Position numbers and translations under genes: made by a program
Shown: positions 11,360 through 24,600 of the stretch, in pieces
Layout of the letters: each line of letters opens with the position of its first letter
Position numbering within the stretch: position 1 is the stretch's first letter
Assembly (NCBI GenBank): GCA_037447655.1
Contig: JBBHKE010001115.1
Span: 1 to 64,000 of the forward strand
Direction: 5' to 3'
DNA from: Zygnema cylindricum
Lineage: Eukaryota; Streptophyta; Zygnematophyceae; Zygnematales; Zygnemataceae
Length of the DNA stretch: 64,000 nucleotides
Notes under the pieces: generated by a model
What the model was told of the DNA's origin: nothing
The model's input: the letters and a program-made list of their open reading frames with translations, nothing else
Databases searched by the model: none

Positions 11360-12420
11360 CGTAGTCGCTTCAGGCGATTCGGCGATTCGCATATATCGCG
11401 CCGAAGACAAATTAATCGGCGAAGGCGAAGTCACCAATTTGATGCACAACCGACTTCTATGGAGGCGACCGAGGAAGAATGCTTCTTCCACAAGCATTCT
11501 TAATCAAATCTCGGTTTTCGAAAGAGATTTGAGGTTGTGGCACTATCAGATGTGCCATACATCCGAGATTAATTTGAGTATGATAAAAACGGCATGTGTG
11601 AGGGGATAAGATCTTGCTACCGACGAAAATGTAAATGGATGCGATGGATGTATTTAAAGACGACAAATTAGGAAACCACATCCAACGAAAGATGTAATAT
11701 TTCGGGCTCAACATCCTTTAGAACTTGTCCATGTTGATCTGTGTGGACAAATTAAGCCGGAGGGCCTTGGAGGAAATTGATATATTATGGTCATCGTTGA
11801 CGATTATTCGAGATTTTTGTGGTTTCAATTATTGTAAAGGTAATCGGATGCTCTTGAAACTTTTATTGAGGGACATGCATTTGCCGAAAGACAATGTGAA
11901 CGAATATTGAAAGCCATTGAGGCCAATTTATCGCATTTGAGAGGTGTTATAAGGTGAAAAGAATTAACCATCAATTTACATCGCTTTATTCTCCGGAATC
12001 TGATTTGAAAAAGAAAGAAAAATAGGAATTTACAAAAAATGGTTAGGGCGATGGTGCTTTCGGCCGGTCAAAGTATCTCATTATGGGGAGATGCCATCCT
12101 CACAGCCAATTACATTTGTAATCGGAGACTAACTTCGGTTTCCGGTGACAAAACACTATTCAAATTACTTTATAGGCGGACCCCAACTCTCCATGATCTC
12201 CAAATTTGGGGATGTCGCGCTACGTTGTATGTGGATCAAGTGAAAACAAAAGGGAAATTTGCCGCGAGGAATTGGCCCTGAATTTTCGTGGGCTATAGTA
12301 CGAAAGGAAATCTTTACTGTGTATTTGATCCGGTTTGTCGTATTGTGGAAGAATCCCGAAACGTTCATTTTCAAGAAGACTTAAAATCGGTTATTGAAAA
12401 ATGGGCGAAATTATAGAAAA
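11360..12420 (+). pseudogene. C1 integrase remnant
   Basis: Fragments in different frames: the GAG-pre-integrase part LWHYQMCHTSEINLSMIK near 11540-11600, and an integrase C-terminal part at 12039-12281 (SLWGDAILTANYICNRR, then LQIWGCRA). The expected DDE catalytic segments between them are interrupted by stops and shifts. It cannot make a working integrase. Confidence 0.8.
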
Positions 12421-12739
12421 ATCCTGATTTTTATGAGGTAGACGATGTCGCCAATTTCCCGGATATTGAGGACTCGGATTTAGATAAGGAGCCGGAATCC
12501 ATTGTCAACATCAAGAAGGGAAAATTAAATGTTGATTCGTGTTTGGAGAAATTAGACATTGACATTGATGTTCGTAGTAATATGAGTCAAAATTCCAAAA
12601 TGTCCATAGAAAGTCAAAAATCTCCGAGCTCAAAATCGAGTTTGCCAAATGTGGACGAGGAGCAAAATGTGAAACAAGTTGCGGTTCTTAGACGGAGTAC
12701 TAGAGAGGACAGAAGAAGGAAACCAAATCGGCTTTCTTA

Positions 12740-13700
12740 TAATTAAATTGGTGGAAAGAATTCGAATTCCCATTTTTTCGACTTCAATGCGAAGAAAACG
12801 AAATTCCTTTTGTAGCATATAATGTGCGAGAATTTGGCCGGCGATCGTCAATCATACGCGGAGGTGAGAAACTTGTGTGTTTGGGAATCGGAAACCGGCA
12901 TGGGAGAAAGAGTATAAGTCGATAGTTGAAAATTGAACATTTGAGGAAGTAAAATTACCGGAAGGAAAAAAAGCGATTGGCGCAAAATCGGTCTCCAAAA
13001 CTAAAACTGGTGCATCGGTTGAAGTAGTTAAGTATAAGACTAGACTTGTATGTAAAGGATTTCAGCAAAGAGAGGGGTAGATTACACGGAGACATATGCG
13101 TCCGTTGAAAAATTTGACTCTCTAAGGATGATTATTGCGATTGCAGCAGCGAAAAAGAAACACGTTCATCAAATGGATGTGGAAACCGCGTTTTTGAACT
13201 GAGACTTAGAAAAAGAGGTTTATATGAAGGTACCTGAAAACGTCACGAGAAGGCATGGTATGGCGTCTTCGCAAATCGCTCTACGAATTGAAATAGGCGC
13301 CTCGCACTTGGTATCTTCGCCTATTCAAAGTTCTTTTGAATTTGGTTTCACACGTACGATTTCGGATTCTGGAGTGTACGTGAAAAGACAAGGAATGGAC
13401 CAAATTATATTTTTAGTGAACTTTGACGATTTCTTCATGATGTCAGATAGTTTGGAACGTAAACGCGAATTGAAGGCGTACCTACGTCAACATTTCAAAG
13501 TCACAAATCTTGGCAAGGTAAAATATATCTTGGGAATCGAACTGATTCGTAATGCGAACAGAGATATAAAGTTAAGTCAGGCGCAATATTGTAAGGTGGT
13601 ATTAACTCGGTTTTCCATGCTAGACGCAAAACCTATTTCAACGCCTATGGACACAAAAGGCAATTGCGAAAGGTCGAGGAAGAAGCGACGGTAGATGTAT
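12740..13700 (+). pseudogene. C1 reverse transcriptase remnant
   Basis: Recognisable copia RT pieces occur in order: KAIGAKSV, KARLV-like and IAAAKKKHVHQMDV-like peptides before 13200, then at 13224-13694 a frame with the palm region where the catalytic YVDD is replaced by VNFDDFFMM, followed by LGKVKYILGIEL. Frame changes and stops separate the pieces. Confidence 0.8.
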
Positions 13701-14240
13701 TGTACCGCAAAGCAATCGGGAGTCTAATGTACCTTAGTGTTGATACGCGGCCCGATATTTCAGCGGCCGTCTTAATTGTAAGTGGATATTGCCAAGCGCC
13801 TAAGAAATTGCATTGGGAGGTGTCAAAAGTATATTTCGATACTTGGGGGTACTATCGATATCGGCCTTAGATTTTAAATCTAAAAGTGAATCGTTGGAGT
13901 GCTTCAGATATTGTGACGCCGATTGGGGCGGAGATTTCGATATCGGGAAAATCTACGTCCGGATACGCATTCGTGTTTGGTGGAGCGGCGGTCTCGTGGA
14001 GTTTGCGTCTGCAACCAACCGTGGCTCTAAGTTCGACGGAGGCCGAGCATATGGCTGCGTGCAGCGCAAGCATGGCGTCAATATGGATAAAGGAAATGTT
14101 GGACGAAATTGGATTTTCAATTGGATGCTTAAAAATCTTTACGGATAGTATGAGTTCGATGGCACTTGTGAAAAATCCTGTTTTTCACAAGCGCACTAAA
14201 CATATACAAATCCAATGCCATTTCGTACGAGATTAAGAAG
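13700..14240 (+). pseudogene. C1 RNase H remnant
   Basis: IGSLMYLSVDTRPDIS (frame 13664-13870) and a downstream frame (13886-14236) with ALSSTEAEHMAACSAS, IFTDSMSSMAL and KRTKHIQIQCHFVRD. These are the standard copia RNase H motifs including the catalytic Glu and Asp, but they are split between frames. Confidence 0.85.
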
Positions 14241-14366
14241 TGGAATTTCAGCATGTATCGACACTTGAAAAAGCTGCCTATATGCTTACCAAAGCGGCGA
14301 CGTTTGATGTGCTCTTAAGAGGAAGACCTAAATTAGGGTTGTTGTGATGAAAACGATTTTTCAATG

Positions 14367-14377
14367 AAGAGGGGGAA
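14367..14377 (+). promoter_or_regulatory. Polypurine tract of C1
   Basis: AAGAGGGGGAA lies directly before the 3' LTR. This is the usual primer site for plus-strand DNA synthesis. Confidence 0.8.
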
Positions 14378-14949
14378 TGTTACGATTCATTGAAAGAATC
14401 GTACGCGCGTTGAATCGTCTCGACTTTTGTACTTTCTAGAATGTATTGAAAGTACATTCACGTACGTTTTCGATAAAGTACTATTATGTTGGTTTCGTGA
14501 AATACTTGTCGTTTCATTTCGCGTCTAGAATTGTCGTACGTCTAGTTTAATACAATAGAACTTTAGATTTGTCTAGTAGTTTCGTTTTGGCTTGTCGTTT
14601 TGCAATGCTCGAGTCCTTAGTGAAATTTAGAGTATTCTAGTATTCTAGCTTAATCAGACAGGTGGCAGATATTTAGAGGTTTCTTGGCGGCGCACGCTTA
14701 CACATGCCGCGCCATGGCTGGTGTGTTATTTAAGGGACACCATGGACTTGTGTAATATCAATCAATAATCAATTGGAGGATTACATGGAGGAATAGAAGA
14801 GAGAAGAGAATTTGTAATTTCGGTTTTGTGTTAATGTGAGAATTTTTCTGAAATGTCTCTTCGATGTTGATTTAATGTTTTGTAATCTGAATGCTTCTGC
14901 TGCCAAAACTATTTGTTAGTGAGCTCTGATTGTATTATCGATCCTTTTA
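14378..14949 (+). repeat. 3' LTR of element C1
   Basis: Starts TGTTACG and matches the 5' LTR to the end. Its last bases are TTTTA where the 5' copy has TTTCA. It is followed by the GAGTT target duplicate. Confidence 0.88.
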
Positions 14950-14954
14950 GAGTT

Positions 14955-15524
14955 CAATCGTTCCAAATTTTAGAACGTAAACTTACTCGGAATTGCCTAG
15001 TGCCTTTTTCCAATATTTGCTCCTTTGAATTTGGTGCTCAATTCTTTTGCAACATCATCATTCAAATCAATTATTTGCATGTTTGTTTCAGCAAAATTTT
15101 AGATCACCTAAATGTTGTAAATATTGGCAGTTGGTCATTCTACATTCATTCCAGTTCTATTAACATAAATTATACGGAAAAATTAAAATTTTGAAAATGC
15201 GGATTTCAAACCAAATACTCTTCCTTTCTTCCTTCTCATTCTTTGTGAAAGAAAGTCCTCTTAGCTGGTGAAGATTGATAAGCTCAAGGTGAACCACATG
15301 CCATTGACTATATTTATCCTTTGTTAAGGTTTCTAACAAGAATAAAAATGTCCAAGGGTTCGTGATATGAGTTGGTCTACATTTGTCGCATTCAAAACAC
15401 ATGTTTGCTCAAGGAAGGACTTACCAAATCCATTGGTGTTTTGCAGTGTGAAAGCTACCATCAAACGGAAAGCAAATTGAGAGGGGTGGAAGAGAAAGTA
15501 GAAGTAAGGAGCTGTTCAGCAAAC
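14955..15524. other. Upstream flank of the lectin-peptidase gene
   Basis: No gene is recognised. The frame of the signal peptide is open back to 15372, so a longer N-terminus is formally possible, but the hydrophobic signal sequence sets the likely start at 15525. It would hold the promoter and 5' UTR; no clear TATA box is identified. Confidence 0.4.
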
Positions 15525-15696
15525 ATGGCAATGGTTGTTGGCTTTGGAAAACAAATCATTCCATTTGCTGCCTTCTTTTTTATGCTCGGAATGTTTACTG
15601 GGGAAGTCTGTGCTGTCGTACCACCTTCTCCACAAGAATATTCTCCAGCCTCAAAAGGAAAGGTCCCAAGAGCCTACACGGCTAATAAGGAATCAG
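15525..15696 (+). CDS. Exon 1: signal peptide and short Pro/Ser stretch
   Basis: The Met at 15525 is followed by a basic residue (Lys9) and a hydrophobic core (IIPFAAFFFMLGMF), with a likely cleavage after VCA near residue 30. The mature end starts VVPPSPQEYSPASKG. The exon ends after one base of a codon (phase 1) at a G|GTTTGT donor. A second Met two codons later (15531) is an alternative start. Confidence 0.65.
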
Positions 15697-18600
15697 GTTT
15701 GTAACGCCCTAGCCAACCACTAGAACCAAGTTTTCAATTGATTCAACATGAATGTTTTCGAATATGGCTGAGTACCCATTTTTTTTTGTCAAATGATTAT
15801 TACTTGTTTTTTAAATTGCTTTGATGTTGGCGTGTTGTCTATAGATGGGCAACAATCGTACGTTGTTCCATAAATTTTCAATTGTCTCCGATGTCTAATG
15901 GGGATTATTCTTTTTTTTGGCGGCATTTGGCATGTTGATATTGTGTAAAACCTCATATCCACTGTTCTGGTACACTACATTGAGAATCCTTAGATTTTTT
16001 CCAAGACAATTTGTTAACTCCTATGCTGCTTCAACCTTAACTATTGGCATTACTATAATAACTTGTTATTTGCGATAGGCAGACTAAGCTTATGTGATTG
16101 CATTTGGTCATGAAAAGCATTCCTCTATCGAAAGCACGAAAGTTCACATTGAACAAATTATTGCGAGTTTGGGGACCAAGAACTTGATGTTTGTAAATCC
16201 AAGGTAATCTTGAACAAAGAAACATTGGTTTCCTAATTTTCGCACAAAGTGTAAAGAATTTTGTCATGGTCAAACGTGCAGCAAGAAAGCAATCCTTGCT
16301 TTATCATTTTAGAGGGCACGCATAAAAAAAGGCTCGATTAAGCCATGGTTCAAGCTTATGACGTGTCGTGAATCAGTAATGTGGATGAAATCTCAAGACA
16401 CTTATAAGTTTACGTGAAATCTAGGGAAGACAGAAATACTTACTCTATTTTTGAACAAGCTACTTCCCTCTTAACTTTAGAGTTGGAAATTAACAAAAAA
16501 GATGTAATGTCTTTCCTCACCATTCATTTTCTGATTGTGCATCATAAAGGTCCTTTGTTAATCTGTTCATATTTTCTTCTCGTAAAATATTGCTGTTAAA
16601 GTACAATGTCTCTCACTCTTTATGTTCGTAATTGTTATGCAATGTGTCTTTACACTTAAAACAACTACCATTAATTTCATGGTTCCTGAAATGTTTAAAT
16701 ATAATTTGGTAAAATCGTCATACCCATCCAGGTTTTTAGGTAAAGAAAATGTACAACTAAAAATCTTCAATCTAAATCTCTAGATTTTGTACTTCTGTTC
16801 TTATACAAAAATATATAGATTTGTCACACTTGGAAAAGGCGTCTTTTTTGATCTCGTTTTTTCTTGAGAGGACGGACATTAGAAACTACCATTGTAAAAG
16901 ATTTTCTTAAGTAAAAAAAAAGCAAAAGCAAACAACCTTAGCCACTTGCCACCAAAAGCCATAAATATAGGAAAAACTAATTAAAACAAATCTTACACCT
17001 ACGAATTGAGAATTGAGCAACATTGATGTTTTAAAAACATTATTGAGCATGCCTTTATTATTTTTGGATCTTTGTTGTTGTCCCACGTGATCATACACAG
17101 TTGTCAAGGAGATGAATAGGTGGGGTGGGGAGAGGTCAAGGGGGAGAGGGAGGAGGGAGGGATAGAGGGATAGAGGGATAGAGGGATGGAGGGATAGAGA
17201 GATAAGGGGATGGAGAGAGGGCGGGAGGGAGGGAGGGAGAGAGGGAGAGAGGGAACTGTGACTTAACCTGTCTGTTGGAGAAATGCAAGAGAGAAATGTT
17301 ACTATTGTACCTATATTTTGTGTTAATATTTGTTTTTCCTTTGGTATTTGAATGAAGATATGATTAACGCTTTGTCTTTGGAATTCCTTCCTCTAAGCAC
17401 ATTGTTAAAAGTGCAGTTTACATTTCGAGAATTCTTACAATGGTTATATGACTCACTTAAGAATCTCAGTTCATCTTACTTAAGAAATAGTTTAAGAAAC
17501 TGCTCGTCTTAACCCATGACTGTTGAGAAGGTATAGTTGACAAAGTAAGCACCTAACACATGATGCTAATATTGGAGTTACAAGTAAGGATTGTATAAGT
17601 CATGTATGCTAGTTATTATACAACAAGTTATCGTCATTGAATATTCTCAAGGAATCTTTGACTTTGAAATCAGTTTCTGAAAGACTATCACATGGAAATG
17701 GTATTGGAAGCATTGAGTTAGACACTTCCTTTGGTCTTTCTTTCCAGCAATTTTTGTTCCTCTACCCCCTCCAACATCACCTCATCTGCCTCCCTTGCCT
17801 GCATCTTCCCCACCAAGACGACCACTCCCTCGTCCTTCACTATCTCCACCTTTGTTCCTTTTCCTATCCTCCCTTCCAAATAAACTGTCCCTTCCTCCGT
17901 CTCCCCCTACATCTTCACCATCCCCCCCACCTCTTAAGCGTATGGCACCTTCCCTGCAACTTTCAGTTTTTATTATTTGTAATTTGATTATGGAACAAAA
18001 AGTGAAAAGAAAGTACGTCAACAAGCCAATGAACTGATAAAGCGTATAAAGTTGGTTAAGTTGAGAAAAATTAGGAGGAGAATATGTCATTAAAGACTAA
18101 GCGAATTGATTGATTAAAAACAGCAAGTGGTAAAAATTCAACAACCTTAGCTTACCTAAGAAGCTGATCAAGCTAAGAGAACAAAACGAAAAAATTATAG
18201 CAGATAAATGTGCATTCTGCAATACAACTAACACGGTAAACGTTGATAAAGAAAAAGGTTATCGTGGTTAAAAATCCGACGAAGAAAATTGTGAAAATAG
18301 TAACATTAAAACAGTTGAGTAACATAAACAGCAAGTATTCAAACTAGTCAGTAGATTCGATTAGAAGTCGAATACAGATATTAAACATTTGACGTTACAA
18401 ATATTTGTACAAGGATTAAAAGAATATTTTTATATCAATTGTGTTGATTATGGTTCAAATAGACGTAGTGTTTCATGGATTAAAAAGAAAATCCTTTCTT
18501 TAGATGATTTGTAACATCCATATTGAATTATTCCTTTGTCCTCAAGAATCAAAGGGTACTTTCTTAGTATCTTAACTTTCATGATATTTGATGGGTTTAT

Positions 18601-21600
18601 ATCCAAATCGTAGTGGTCGAGATGTATGCAATATTCCAAGGCATTCTTAAACAACAGAATCCATTTTTCCCAATACTTTTAGACATTCCTAACCAATGTT
18701 TTTTCATTGGAAATAATATATTTAGACATTTTTACAAAAGAATTTTGATGGTAATATTCTAACACATTCCGGAAAAAAGTTTCGATTTTGTACATCTTTC
18801 TTCGACATGACTAGATAGATGTTTTTATTGTATCCGATTATTCTAAACATTCTTAAAGCCAATTTCTTAAACGTATGCAAAATTTGTAGAAAGAACAATA
18901 TTTGTTGTTTTTATGATTGACTAAGATCAAGAAATTTGGTGGTTTTTTCTTCAAGTTAATTATGCCGTGGGCCGCCCGGCTACCCAGAGCAGCACATACA
19001 CCGAAAATGGGGTCCTATATACAGCAAATCTTGCAGTGGACGGTAACTCAAGTGGAATTTTCTATGATAACAGTTGTTCGCACACCATCGGCGATCCTGG
19101 TCAAACTGACCCTTGGTGGATGGTGGACCTTGGGACATCCCTGCAAATTGAAAAGGTGGAGCTATGGAACCGGGACAGTTACTGTATCGAATGATTGGGG
19201 TCGAAGTATGGGTGGGATCCAGCAACAAAAAGTGGAATAGTACAGGAAATAAAGAGTGCGACCCGTCTAATAAGTACGACGGATCATGGGATGGAAGACC
19301 ATTCACGAAGACATGTTCGGGCACCGGCCGTTTTGTTTGGGTGCACATAAGTGGTCAAAATAAAATGATAACACTTTGCGAAGTTCGCGTTTATGGCTAC
19401 GGTGAGTGAGAAGATTCTATATCTAACATTGAATCATTTTCTTGTATCATAACGGATGAACTCATAATAATCCATCATCTCGTATAAACATCATCTCCTC
19501 TGCGCCAACCAAGGTAACCAAATGTATGTCAAAAAACTAATGATCTTAGCCTTATCATGAATTGCAAGTGGCGAATCTTATTGGTTTTTCTGTGTACTAA
19601 TGAAAAACATGATAGTTTCATGTCATACTGAAGTTTTATGTCAGAACATTAGTTTTCTCGTACAGGGCTCAATGTGTACAAGAATTTTTTTTGAGTCAAT
19701 TTTACAATGAAATGTACAAAATTATAATATGGAAAATCGAACAAAAATGTGGCCACAACCATTCTGAGAAAAAAGTTAGAGACATGCAAGGGAAAAATGT
19801 TTGAACGCTTTTTTTCTTTCCATTTTTTGAGCGAAGATATTATCAACAATGTGAGTGCGTGATTCCTTCCACTAAGCATATAGTGCAATCAAAACGTTGA
19901 ATGTTAAATCAATGCTTGTATGAATGTGTCGTTAGACAGTCAGCAAATAAGTTCATTAAAACACTGATAAAAATTCAACAATCCAAGAAGCTGATAAACC
20001 TTAGGAATCCAACAAGTCGATGAAAATGTGGCGATAGATGTAAATTCAACAATACAACAAAAGCACGGTAAATGTTGATAAGATTTTTTTTTATTAAAAT
20101 CTAAAATGCAAATAAATTTCTTTTTATAAATAAAAACATTAAAAGAGTCGAACAACACAAATAGTGAATATTTAAGCAAGTCACTAGAATTGATTAAAAC
20201 AGGAATAACTGTCAAACTTTATATCGTTACGAATATTCTTACAAGGAATTAAAAATTGCCAATATTTTTATATCAAAAGTGTTGAATATGGTTTAACAAC
20301 ACGTGTTTCAAGGATTTTATAAAAAATCCATGAATTATGAACAAGGCTCACCTAAGATTTCTAACGTCCATATTGAATTATTCCTTTGTCTTCAAGAATC
20401 AGACTACTTTCTTAGTATCTTCACTTTCATGATATTTGATGGGTTTATATCCAAATGGTAGCAGTCAAGAAGTGGGCATTATTCCTAGGTATTCCTAAAC
20501 AACACAATCCATCGTTTCCAATGATTTCAGACATTCCTAAGCAATTTTTTTTATTGTAAACAACAATTTTTGACTTTTCTACAAAAGAATTTTAAGTGCA
20601 ACATTCCTACACGTTCCGAGAAAAAGTTTCTATTTTATTCAACTTTATTGGATATGCCTAAATAGATTTTGTTTTTGTATCCGATAATTCTAAACATTCC
20701 AAAAACCAATTTTTGGGCTTATGCAAAAATTTGTAGAAAGAACAATATTTGTTGTTTGTATGATTGACTAAGATCAAGAACTTTGGTGGTTTTTTCTTCT
20801 AGTTAATTATGCCGTGGGCCGCCCGGCTACCCAGAGCAGCACATACACCGAAAATGGGGTCCTATATACAGCAAATCTTGCAGTGGACGGTAACTCAAGT
20901 GGAATTTTCTATGATAACAGTTGTTCGCACACCATCGGCGATCCTGGTGAAACTGACCCCTGGTGGATGGTGGACCTTGGGACATCCCCACAAATTGAAA
21001 AGGTGGAGTTATGGAACCGAATCAACTTTCAGTTTCGAATGATTGGGGTCGAAGTATGGGTGGGATCCAGCAACAAAAAGTGGAATAGTACAGGAAATAA
21101 AGAGTGCGACCCGTCCAATAAGTACGACGGATCATGGGATGGAAGACCATTCACGAAGACATGTTCGGGCACCGGCCGTTTTGTTTGGGTGCACATAAGT
21201 GGTCAAAATAAAATGCTAACACATTGCGAAGTTCGCGTTTATGGCTACGGTGAGTGAGAAGATGCTATATCTAACAAACAAAATCATACAAATTGAGTCA
21301 TTTTGTTGTATCCTAACGCATGAATTCATTATACACCATCATCTCGTATAAACATCATCGTTTGAACATCCTTTGTGTCAAACCAAGGTATCCCAGTGGA
21401 TGGCCAAAAAATAATATTCGCATGCTTATCATTAATCGCAAGTAGCGGAATCATAATGGTTTTTTTTTATTTACAGATGGAAGACTTGATACCTTTGATT
21501 TGTATAAGACTCGTACAGGGATTAATGTGTGTACATGTATTATTTTGAGTCAATTTTACATTGAAATGTACGTAAGGGCAAAATGTATTTGTTGTATTTA

Positions 21601-24600
21601 CATTTTCTTAAATATTTGTCTTTTCGTTTCTTTATTTTATGGAAGATATAATTTAACAATATGCCTGTGGAGTTCCTTCCAGTAAGCACATGCCCCAGAG
21701 TGCAATCAAACTATTGTGTATTCTTACAATGCTTACATGACACCCTTAAGTTTCTCCTGTTCAGTTTAACAAACAGCTTTAACAAACAGCTTGGCATAAC
21801 CCTCTTAAGAAGGTATAGGTATAGTTAACTGAGCAAGCACCTAGCAAATGACGGTTACAATTTACGTTCAAGGAGTTTAAAAATCTTGTGTTCTGATTAT
21901 TATACCAAATGTCACCGTTATTGAACAACCTCAAGGAATCTTGTACTCTCAAACCTGTTTCTCCGGAATTGAAATGAGTCAAAATAAATAAATTTTTGTG
22001 GGAGAATATTTTGTTGGTCATGTGATAAATTTTCCACAGTTTTTTGCGGTTCAAATGATTTTGTGACTTCTTTTAAAGGATTCCAGACTTGTTTTGGAGG
22101 ATAACCCTAATTTGAAAAAAATATTGGAAGTTTTTGAATTAATGTCAGAAAAGTAAACCACTTTTTTTTTCATTTACGTTAAAATTGCCAGTTTTGTTTT
22201 TCCCGTTTTTATTTTTCAAAAGAAAAATTATCGAAATGGTCTGTTTGCATTCCATTTGTTGTGGTAAAACTAATACGTTATTCTATGCTTTTTCACACCA
22301 TTTGACATTCTTTTAAACTTTTTGTTTTGATTTTTTGTTCTTCATTTTTTTGGAACTTACAGACATACCTGTTGGCTTATCTGGAGGTTCTATCCCATTT
22401 GTTCCCCCCAAATATGTCAATAAATACATCCGATATTTAAGTTCCGGATATTCCAACAACTGGAAAACTTGGAAAACAGTTTTAAAAGTGGATTGGGAAA
22501 GTAAAGGAGCTCTTCAAGTCGTTAAAGATCAAGGACCTTGTAGTAAGCAATGTTTGTTCTTTATTTTTGTATTTCTTTTCCTTGTTCAAATATCTTGGAA
22601 TATGTTTTTTGTTAGACTTTATCCGTTAGATTTTGGTTTATCGTTGTTGAAAATTGAACGTAACCATATTCATTCTTGACATGAAAGCAATAAAGTAAAA
22701 AACGCGTAGAACATTACCCTACTAGCCTACTTTTGAAAACTATAAATCTGATTCATAGCATATGAATTTTCTAAACTTCAATACATCATGAGTTTTGGGA
22801 TACAATTTGTATAGAAAATTTCATACTGTCGTACAGAAAACACAAGCAACAAAAGCAGTCTAAAATTTCTCGTAATTTCTTAATCCATAGTAACTTCAGT
22901 TGATCTTTATTTCTGCTCCTATTTTTTCAAAGTACAAAAAATAGTTTCACTACCTCCCAGGACCTACACTAATTATCTGAATAGTTGAAAATCAGCCACA
23001 TCAACTGGAACTGAATTTGAAAAGATAAAACTAATATAGACCCTCTGATAGTAACCCTTTGAGGCTTGTAATGACTCGCGACGCTATTAATGGTGCAGTG
23101 TATGGTATACATGACCCAGAGTCTCTTGCAGTGATTCATGGACTCTGAATGGTAGTATCTCAACGACCAATTGGGGCCGTTAAGTTTATGCAATATTTGG
23201 ACTGGCCTTCTAACGTCAAATGTGGTAGACTTTAAAGACCCAAGGGTTTTAGCTTCTCAGCTAGACACGTCCACGATTTGCAAAACATGGTCACTTTTTT
23301 CTCTTAAAGAAGATTTAATGGCAATGGCTCATGCTTCCTTTGTTAACATGTTGGAGCGGATAAAGTCCAGATACTTAACTAACAACTTTTTAGGAATATT
23401 TTCGAAGTCTTATCGACAATACTAGAGGGCTTCATAAGTTATTCTCACATTTTCTCTCTATAGAAGAGACCCTTTTCTCAATAAAGACCCTATCTTTAGT
23501 ACTTTCAATTTATTCTTGTGCATTATTTTACTCCCCGCAATGTATATTTCCATTAGGTAAACGCTTGTTGGGCTTGAGTCGATAAGCGATAAGATATGCC
23601 TGAAGTTTCCGACTCGTGCTTCAAGGTCAAAATGCACCACAGAGTCATGAACTAAAATTCCTCCCAAGATGTGTTTCTAACATCAAAGGGATTTTCTATT
23701 ATCGGTTCTATCTCCAGCACTTTACCAAGCAAAAGCTGTTTTTCTCAAACATTAAACTGTATACGACACCCATGTTCTATGGTTGTGATTTTTAGTTGTG
23801 CATGGAACCAGATCCCGATGGCGCCGTGCGTCTAACGCTTTCCTGTGACTTGGAGTTTGTTCCGCTGTCTTGTGTAAATGTTTTACGAAAGGGCAACAAA
23901 AAGTGTCGAAGTTTACGTTCCTACATCGAAACAGATTCCAATATGTTCGAAATGGAAGAATTCCCCGAGTTAATCCGCCATTTGCTGAACCTTTTATCCT
24001 TGCAATTGCCACTTGAAATCCAGCGTTATATCCTGCTTCTGTGTCCCTGTGCATTAGTTCCCTATCGGTTTCTACTTAACAAAGTAATGCCACGTCTACT
24101 TTACCTATTAAATTAGTCACCGACAAAAAATTCAATTGAACTAATATTATAGACTAACTGCCATGCTTGGGTCATCAATTTGCGTTGATGCTTACTGAAC
24201 ACGGGTGTCGTACACTGTTATTTGTTTGTCTGTACTTTTGTACAGTACATATCCGGATTGTCGCCTCTAACAGTTTTCTTGTCCGTTTTAGCCACCTCCC
24301 AATTTGCACTCTCTGCACATGGATATTCGCCACGTGCCACGTGTCACCTTATCTTGTTGTCTGTTGTTACAACATATTTGAATTTGTCTTCTAGATTACA
24401 TCTACAAGAAGTCCAGCAATTGCTAAAATTACTTACCCAAGAAAAAAAACGAAGTCCTGAAATTGCTGTCCTTGTTACCACCAAGGATTTGAAGCGGTTC
24501 AAACTCAACAGTTGTCAATATAATCTTCATTCTTAATGTCTAGTTACTTTATTTGTTTTACATTAAAATAGTTATAATAATTTATTGAAAGAAATGAGAA

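Larger units (their letters stand above)
9016..14949 (+). mobile_element. Decayed Ty1/copia LTR retrotransposon (element C1)
   Basis: Complete in outline: 5' LTR 9016-9579, primer-binding site, gag, protease, integrase, reverse transcriptase, RNase H, polypurine tract, 3' LTR 14378-14949. The order integrase before reverse transcriptase defines the copia superfamily. A 5 bp target duplication, GAGTT, lies at 9011-9015 and 14950-14954, so this is one insertion with both ends kept. The pol region carries many stops and frameshifts, and the LTRs differ at many positions, so it is an old, inactive copy. Confidence 0.92.

Noticed and set aside
17107-17260. CRISPR-like or regulatory array in the purine tract
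   Set aside because: Short GGGA/GGGATAGA slippage repeats without spacers; eukaryotic intron.
21477-21685. Possible exon after lectin copy 2, behind a TTTACAG acceptor
   Set aside because: The sequence is homologous to intron sequence at 19640-19730, which follows lectin copy 1, and the phase 1 exon at 22363 joins directly to 21249.
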